Both the position numbers and the translations under genes were made by a program. A stretch of 6,090 nucleotides of DNA, taken from assembly GCA_028702975.1 (NCBI GenBank), contig JAQVNT010000103.1, forward strand, positions 1 through 6,090. The letters run 5' to 3'. The DNA comes from Candidatus Delongbacteria bacterium (lineage in GTDB: Bacteria; UBA4055). Positions within the stretch are counted from its first letter, which is position 1, and each line of letters begins with the position of its first letter. The notes under the pieces were generated by a model that saw only the letters and a list, made by a program, of their open reading frames with translations, searched no databases and was not told where the DNA came from. Positions 1 to 3,883 of the stretch are shown here, piece after piece.

Positions 1-1
1 G

Positions 2-1951
2 GAAGATCTTCGTATAAGCGAACATATAAAAAAAGAGAATGAATATACAAAAGCTGTTCTCAGCCTGAATTCAAGTTTGGAGAATAAACTATATAAAGAG
101 ATTATTTCAAGGATCGACGAATCGGATATCTCGCTGCCCGTTCAGAAAGACGACTATTTCTATTATTCAAGAGATGTAAAAGGCGAACAGTATCCTGTTT
201 ACTGCAGAAAATTCAAAAGCCTCGACGCTGAAGAAGAGATCCTGCTCGATCTGAACCAGCTCGCAAAAGGGAAACAGTATCTTGAGCTTGGAGTATATAA
301 GGTAAGCCCCGACCACAAATACCTTGCTTATTCCATAGATGACGAGGGCGGTGAAAGGTACAGACTATTCATTAAATATCTGTCGCTGGGTACTCATTTT
401 GCCGAAACTTTCGATAATGTTGACGATCTTGAATGGGCGGAGAAGGACAACACTTTTTTCTATACTACCGTGAATGAAAGCAGCAGGTCAGATAGGGTTA
501 TCAGGCATGTTCTTGGAACCAAAGTCACTTCGGACAGGATCATGTATCAGGAGAACGACGATGCTTTCTATGTATGGATCGATAAAACAAAAAGCAGAAA
601 ATATCTGCTTATCGGGACCGCGAGCAAGAACACATCCGAATATCATTATCTTAAGAGCGACGATCCAATGGGTTTTTTTGACCTCATGGAACCAAGAAAA
701 AAAGGTATCGAGTATTATCCGGACCACAGGGGGGATTCGTTCTATATTCTGACAAATGCGGATAAAGCCTTCAATTTCAAGGTTATGAAAGTTCTTGAGA
801 GCTATCCTTACAAGATCAAATGGGAAACATACATTCCTCACAGGACGGAGACCTACATAGACGACATCGAGCTTTTTAAAGATCACATCGTCGTTTCTGA
901 ATTAAGCGACGGCAAAAGGATGCTGAGAACGCTTGAATACGAGTCTTTACAGGGAAAAGAAATAAAGTTCAGCGATGAATGTTACAATGTTTACATTGAA
1001 TCGAATCCCATGTTCGATACCGATAAAGTGAGATATGTATATGAATCAATGACCACTCCGTACTCGATAGTGGAATACAACATGAGAACAGGTGAAAAAA
1101 AGTTCCTCAAGCAGCAGAAAGTACTTGGAGGATTCGACCTCACAAAATACCATTCCGAGCTTGTTTACGCATCTGCCGGGGACGGGGAAAAGGTGCCGGT
1201 ATCGCTGGTTTACCGGAGGGATAAATTTTCTCACGACGGCAAAAACCCGATGCTTCTAGAAGCTTACGGCGCGTACGGAGACCCCAGCGACCCGTCTTTC
1301 TCGGTTTCAAGGATCAGTCTTCTCGACAGGGGTTTTGTCGTAGGCACAGCGCATGTAAGGGGCGGGCTTGAGAAAGGTAAAAAATGGCATGAAGGGGGAA
1401 TGCTTTTAAACAAAAAGAATTCTTTCACAGATTTTATATCGTGCGCCGAGTACCTGATAGAGAAGAAATACTGTTCCGGAGAAAAACTTATCATAAACGG
1501 AGGAAGTGCGGGAGGAATGCTGATAGGCGCGGTCCTTAACGAAAGGCCTGAATTGTTCAAAGGCGCGGTCCTCGATGTTCCTTTTCTAGATGTCATAAAC
1601 ACCATGCTGGACCCCACTCTGCCGGCCACAGTCTCCGAGTATGACGAATGGGGTGACCCGAACGAGAAGAGCTATTTCGACTACATGCTGTCCTACTGCC
1701 CTTATCAGAACATAAAATCTCAGAATTATCCTGACATACTGGTTCTCGCCGGCCTTAACGATACCAGGGTCAGCTACTGGGAGCCCTTAAAATGGGTCAG
1801 CAGATTAAGAGAACGCAAAACCGACACGAACACAGTTATTATTAATATGAATACGGCGGGTCACGGTGGATCTTCCGGCCGTTATGATTACTATAAAGAA
1901 GTCGCAATGAAGTTCGCCTGGGTGCTCAAGACCGCAGGTATTAAAGACTGA
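2..1951 (+). CDS. ptrB: Oligopeptidase B (protease II), S9 family, 5'-truncated by window edge
   Basis: Cytosolic serine peptidase that cuts short peptides after basic residues (family knowledge). The frame is open to the left edge: bases 2-76 encode EDLRISEHIKKENEYTKAVL and onward, matching the N-terminal helix of oligopeptidase B (EN-Y motif), so the TTG at 77 is not the start. About 649 residues are visible against about 690 in the family; roughly 35-40 are missing. The N-terminal half is the beta-propeller (PVYCRKF near its start); the C-terminal part is the alpha/beta hydrolase. The catalytic triad is intact: Ser in GGSAGG (codon 1505-1507), Asp in LNDTRV (1760-1762), His in AGHGG (1862-1864). 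Substrate-pocket differences from the enterobacterial enzyme: EFEEWG is EYDEWG here, the DAD of the propeller-proximal loop is DPS, and RGGGELG is RGGLEKG. It ends with TGA. No terminator is evident before the hsp20 promoter. The family call is sure; exact specificity is not. Confidence 0.95.
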   Translation, partial: EDLRISEHIKKENEYTKAVLSLNSSLENKLYKEIISRIDESDISLPVQKDDYFYYSRDVKGEQYPVYCRKFKSLDAEEEILLDLNQLAKGKQYLELGVYKVSPDHKYLAYSIDDEGGERYRLFIKYLSLGTHFAETFDNVDDLEWAEKDNTFFYTTVNESSRSDRVIRHVLGTKVTSDRIMYQENDDAFYVWIDKTKSRKYLLIGTASKNTSEYHYLKSDDPMGFFDLMEPRKKGIEYYPDHRGDSFYILTNADKAFNFKVMKVLESYPYKIKWETYIPHRTETYIDDIELFKDHIVVSELSDGKRMLRTLEYESLQGKEIKFSDECYNVYIESNPMFDTDKVRYVYESMTTPYSIVEYNMRTGEKKFLKQQKVLGGFDLTKYHSELVYASAGDGEKVPVSLVYRRDKFSHDGKNPMLLEAYGAYGDPSDPSFSVSRISLLDRGFVVGTAHVRGGLEKGKKWHEGGMLLNKKNSFTDFISCAEYLIEKKYCSGEKLIINGGSAGGMLIGAVLNERPELFKGAVLDVPFLDVINTMLDPTLPATVSEYDEWGDPNEKSYFDYMLSYCPYQNIKSQNYPDILVLAGLNDTRVSYWEPLKWVSRLRERKTDTNTVIINMNTAGHGGSSGRYDYYKEVAMKFAWVLKTAGIKD

Positions 1952-1972
1952 CAATATCTGACATTTCTGTCA
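1949..1972. promoter_or_regulatory. Candidate activator site: TGACA inverted repeat plus phased direct copy
   Basis: TGACA at 1959-1963 and TGTCA at 1968-1972 form a perfect 5-bp inverted repeat around TTTC. A further TGACA at 1949-1953 overlaps the ptrB stop codon and lies exactly 10 bases, about one helical turn, before the second copy. The inverted repeat ends 42 bases before the -24 element of the sigma-54 promoter. Sigma-54 promoters need an upstream-bound AAA+ activator, so this is a plausible binding site (inference). Such activators usually bind 80-150 bases upstream of the start; this lies about 70-90 bases upstream, slightly close. It could be chance or an unrelated repressor site. 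Confidence 0.35.
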
Positions 1973-1979
1973 TATGATA

Positions 1980-2013
1980 CTTTTTGGAAAAAGTTTTTTC
2001 AAGCCTGAAAAAA
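1980..2013. repeat. Two adjacent A/T-tract palindromes before the sigma-54 promoter
   Basis: CTTTTT-GG-AAAAAG occupies 1980-1993 and is followed directly by TTTTTTCA-AGCC-TGAAAAAA at 1994-2013, an 8-bp perfect inverted repeat that ends one base before the promoter match. The A5 and A6 runs are centred about 20 bases apart, roughly two helical turns, so the block may be intrinsically bent and help an upstream activator reach the polymerase (inference). No IHF consensus is visible between the TGACA repeat and the promoter. It could also act as a weak transcript end for ptrB, but the stem is almost all A-T and has no following U-tract. Confidence 0.4.
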
Positions 2014-2030
2014 TTGGCACGGCTGTTGCA
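2014..2030 (+). promoter_or_regulatory. Sigma-54 (RpoN) -24/-12 promoter of hsp20
   Basis: TTGGCACGGCTGTTGCA matches the sigma-54 consensus TGGCACG-N4-TTGCW at every defined position, with GG (2016-2017) and GC (2028-2029) in the required spacing. Transcription should start near 2040-2042, leaving a leader of about 33 bases that contains the Shine-Dalgarno sequence. The leader is A-rich with no evident stem masking the ribosome site, so a fourU or ROSE-type RNA thermometer is not supported; control should lie at activator-dependent initiation. No CIRCE element is present. The placement directly before hsp20, outside any coding frame, makes a chance match unlikely. Confidence 0.8.
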
Positions 2031-2063
2031 TTTTATACGGTCGGATAAAAAAATCAACAAAAA

Positions 2064-2069
2064 GGAGGG
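2064..2069 (+). promoter_or_regulatory. Strong ribosome binding site fixing the hsp20 start
   Basis: GGAGGG, within AAAAAGGAGGG, lies 4 bases before the ATG at 2074. It decides between this ATG and an in-frame TTG at 1984. The TTG lies upstream of the sigma-54 promoter, so the promoter's transcript would not include it, and it would add an unusual 30-residue basic extension. Confidence 0.85.
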
Positions 2070-2073
2070 TATC

Positions 2074-2499
2074 ATGAACCTTATAAGATGGAAAGAACTG
2101 GACAGCCTGGACAAACTCATGAACAACTTCTTCGGCCAGGACTACAATGTAAACACGATAAAGTGCCCGTCATGCCATGCGGATGTCTATATGAAAGAGA
2201 ACAACATAATGGCGGATATCGACATGCCCGGGATAGACCCTAAGGATGTGGAGATCACTATCGAGGGGAACTACCTTAAAATAACGGGTAAAAGACACGA
2301 GGAAAATGAAGTCAAGGAGCAGGATTTCTACAGAAAAGAGATCATCAAAGGCTCATTCGAAAGATACATCCCGCTTCCCACAGACCAGATAGACGATGAG
2401 AACATCAAAGCTGTTTACAAAAAGGGAGTTCTGCAGGTTACGGTGCCGAAGAAAGAAGAAGAGAAAAAAAGGATCGAGATAAAGGTCGAATCAGAATAA
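2074..2499 (+). CDS. hsp20: Small heat shock protein, Hsp20/alpha-crystallin family, with CPSCH motif
   Basis: ATP-independent cytosolic chaperone that binds unfolding proteins and keeps them from aggregating, working as a large oligomer (family knowledge). The protein has 141 residues, normal for bacterial class A sHsps. A short N-terminal arm (1-30, starting MNLIRWKELDSLDKLMNNFF) precedes an alpha-crystallin domain at about 36-127. This domain shows ADIDMPGI, the YRKEIIKGSFERYIPLP stretch and the A-x4-GVL signature (residues 113-120). The C-terminal I-x-I oligomerisation motif is IEI at 134-136. Odd: the arm ends in CPSCH (residues 31-35), where most relatives have a Pro/Val linker before DVYE. 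There is no signal peptide, so cytochrome-c-type haem attachment is unlikely; metal or redox sensing is possible. The gene is single, with its own sigma-54 promoter and its own terminator. The family is certain. Confidence 0.96.
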   Translation: MNLIRWKELDSLDKLMNNFFGQDYNVNTIKCPSCHADVYMKENNIMADIDMPGIDPKDVEITIEGNYLKITGKRHEENEVKEQDFYRKEIIKGSFERYIPLPTDQIDDENIKAVYKKGVLQVTVPKKEEEKKRIEIKVESE

Positions 2500-2516
2500 A
2501 TAAGCTGTCCATACAA

Positions 2517-2546
2517 GAAAAGGCCGTCAACCGACGGTCTTTTTTT
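2517..2546 (+). terminator. Rho-independent terminator after hsp20
   Basis: AGGCCGTC (2521-2528) pairs with GACGGTCT (2533-2540) across an AACC loop, with one G-U pair. Flanking A's at 2518-2520 can extend the stem into the T's. The run of seven T's covers 2540-2546. It starts about 20 bases after the hsp20 stop and closes this unit before the reductase gene. Confidence 0.9.
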
Positions 2547-2547
2547 A

Positions 2548-2575
2548 TTGCATTTGATTTAATATTGGGTATATT
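2548..2575 (+). promoter_or_regulatory. Candidate sigma-70-type promoter of the reductase gene
   Basis: TTGCAT (2548-2553), a 16-base spacer and TATATT (2570-2575) sit between the hsp20 terminator and the ATG at 2608. The match is 4 of 6 and 5 of 6 to the E. coli consensus. The same kind of pair, TTGCGT-N17-TATATT, precedes the exported-protein gene. If the organism is a Bacteroidota-like bacterium, the consensus may differ, so this is tentative. A separate promoter is expected because of the terminator just upstream. Confidence 0.35.
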
Positions 2576-2607
2576 TCGGCGTATGATATTGAGGATTAAG
2601 AATAAAA

Positions 2608-3783
2608 ATGAAAGATAAGTACGATGTTATCGTAGCAGGAGGCGGGCCCGGCGGATGCGTCGCAGCGAAAGAGTGCGCCGAAAAAGGACTTTCAGTTCTT
2701 TTACTGGAGCGGCACCGTGAAATTGGTGTTCCGGTCAGATGCGGCGAAGCGGTCGGCAAAGCCGGACTGCTTGAATTTTTCAGTCCTGATCATCCGATAG
2801 TGACTAAGTATGTCAGGAAATTCAAAATAAGATTCATAGCCCCTAACGGCAAGACGCTGGATTTGAACCACGAGAGTGAAGCGGCTGTTCTGGACAGAAA
2901 AATATTTGATGCAGGACTCGGCATCATGGCCGCATCTGCAGGAGCGGCGGTCATGACCGGAGCAAATGTCACCGGCCTGTTAACAGATAACGGGAAAGTT
3001 GAGGGTGTGGAAGTAGAATTTCAGGGCAGGGGATATAAAATAAAATCAAAGATCGTCATCGGTGCAGACGGGATCGAATCCCGGGTGGGCCGGTGGGCGG
3101 GAATAAAGACAGCTCCATCTTTTTCCGATATGGAAAGCTGCGTACAATATAACATTTCCGGTAAAGGATATGCAAAAGACAGAATGGATTTTTATTTCGG
3201 TAAAGATACAGCGCCTACCGGCTATCTCTGGGTCTTCCCGAAAGATGACGGCACCGCTAATATCGGGGTCGGAGTTAACGGCCCGGCCTCAAAAGATAAG
3301 AAAGCAGGAAAATACCTTAATGATTTTATGAGCAGATATTATCCGTCAGCATCGGTGATCGGAACTACCTGCGGAGGCGTCGTGTGCAGCGAGACGCTCG
3401 AAAAAATATCAGGCACCGGATTTATGCTCGTCGGAGACGCGGCTCATCAGACAAATGCAGTGTCCGGCGGAGGCATAATCAACGCGATGAAAGCCGGAAG
3501 GATCGCGGCCGAAGTGGCGGTTTCTTCTATAAATATAGGTAATGTAAGTGCCGAAATATTATCGGAATATGACAGAAAATGGAACAAAAAGCAGGGAAAA
3601 GCGAACCATAAGTTCTATCTGATCAAAAGGATAATTGAAAATATTGAAGACGAAACGCTCAATTCAATAACTGATAAGCTGAACGGACAAGCTTTCGAAA
3701 AAAGAACTCTTATAAACATATTCAAATCAGTTCTCATAAAACATCCGAAACTCATACTTGAACTTCCCAAACTTTTTTCCTGA
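2608..3783 (+). CDS. Geranylgeranyl reductase family FAD-dependent oxidoreductase
   Basis: Flavoprotein of the family that saturates double bonds in geranylgeranyl chains: archaeal (di)geranylgeranyl-glycerophospholipids, the phytyl chain of chlorophyll, or quinone side chains. It has 391 residues, the usual length, and looks complete. Visible motifs in order: the Rossmann dinucleotide-binding motif GGGPGG at 11-16 with acidic Glu34 ending strand 2; PVRCGE at 42-47, whose Cys45 matches the conserved cysteine of archaeal reductases; GADGIESRVGRW from 152; YLWVFPK at 206-212 followed by ANIGVG; and the FAD motif GDAAHQTNAVSGGG at 276-289. A basic helical tail (from about 315) is typical of the family. 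The ATG at 2608 is preceded by GAGGA at 2591-2595, with a rather long 12-base gap. No prenyltransferase or lipid gene is in view to fix the substrate. It lacks membrane helices, so peripheral membrane association is likely. The family is sure; the substrate is open (archaeal-type ether lipid, menaquinone or a polyprenol). Confidence 0.9.
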   Translation: MKDKYDVIVAGGGPGGCVAAKECAEKGLSVLLLERHREIGVPVRCGEAVGKAGLLEFFSPDHPIVTKYVRKFKIRFIAPNGKTLDLNHESEAAVLDRKIFDAGLGIMAASAGAAVMTGANVTGLLTDNGKVEGVEVEFQGRGYKIKSKIVIGADGIESRVGRWAGIKTAPSFSDMESCVQYNISGKGYAKDRMDFYFGKDTAPTGYLWVFPKDDGTANIGVGVNGPASKDKKAGKYLNDFMSRYYPSASVIGTTCGGVVCSETLEKISGTGFMLVGDAAHQTNAVSGGGIINAMKAGRIAAEVAVSSINIGNVSAEILSEYDRKWNKKQGKANHKFYLIKRIIENIEDETLNSITDKLNGQAFEKRTLINIFKSVLIKHPKLILELPKLFS

Positions 3784-3796
3784 ACGAATTTTCATG

Positions 3797-3825
3797 TTGC
3801 GTAAAAAAAATTAATTTTATATATT
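3797..3825 (+). promoter_or_regulatory. Candidate promoter of the exported-protein gene
   Basis: TTGCGT (3797-3802), a 17-base A/T-rich spacer and TATATT (3820-3825) lie just past the reductase stop. They predict a leader of about 50 bases before the ATG at 3884. The -10 box matches 5 of 6 and the -35 box only 3 of 6. The spacer contains the palindrome AAAATTAATTTT (3807-3818). No GC-rich terminator stem is visible after the reductase gene, so read-through from it is also possible. Confidence 0.35.
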
Positions 3826-3872
3826 TTAGTTTGGCTTGATTTGGTACAGGATGTAAAGTTAATAATTTTTTT

Positions 3873-3877
3873 GGGAG
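3873..3877 (+). promoter_or_regulatory. Ribosome binding site of the exported-protein gene
   Basis: GGGAG in the run GGGAGAGAAG ends 6 bases before the ATG at 3884. It supports this start, which is also the only one that yields the N-terminal signal sequence. Confidence 0.6.
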
Positions 3878-3883
3878 AGAAGT

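Noticed and set aside
77..79. TTG at 77 as the start of the oligopeptidase gene
   Set aside because: The frame is open to base 2, and the upstream residues match the conserved N-terminal helix of oligopeptidase B; there is no ribosome binding site before 77.
488..1629. Reverse-strand open frames inside the oligopeptidase gene (488-886, 1046-1234, 1264-1629)
   Set aside because: They lie antisense within a gene of certain identity, and their products show no recognisable domain or initiation signals.
1984..2073. 30-residue N-terminal extension of Hsp20 from a TTG at 1984
   Set aside because: It would be read from DNA upstream of and across the sigma-54 promoter, lacks a ribosome binding site, and a near-perfect one sits before the ATG at 2074.
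2031..2073. RNA thermometer or CIRCE operator before hsp20
   Set aside because: The leader is A-rich with no U-run or stem covering the GGAGGG, and no TTAGCACTC-N9-GAGTGCTAA repeat is present.
2164..2178. CPSCH as a cytochrome c haem-binding site
   Set aside because: Haem c attachment takes place outside the cytoplasm, and this protein has no signal peptide or transmembrane segment; it is a normal cytosolic Hsp20 otherwise.
3807..3818. AAAATTAATTTT palindrome as the terminator of the reductase gene
   Set aside because: The stem is entirely A-T with no loop, and it sits in the spacer of the candidate promoter, so it cannot be supported as a terminator.
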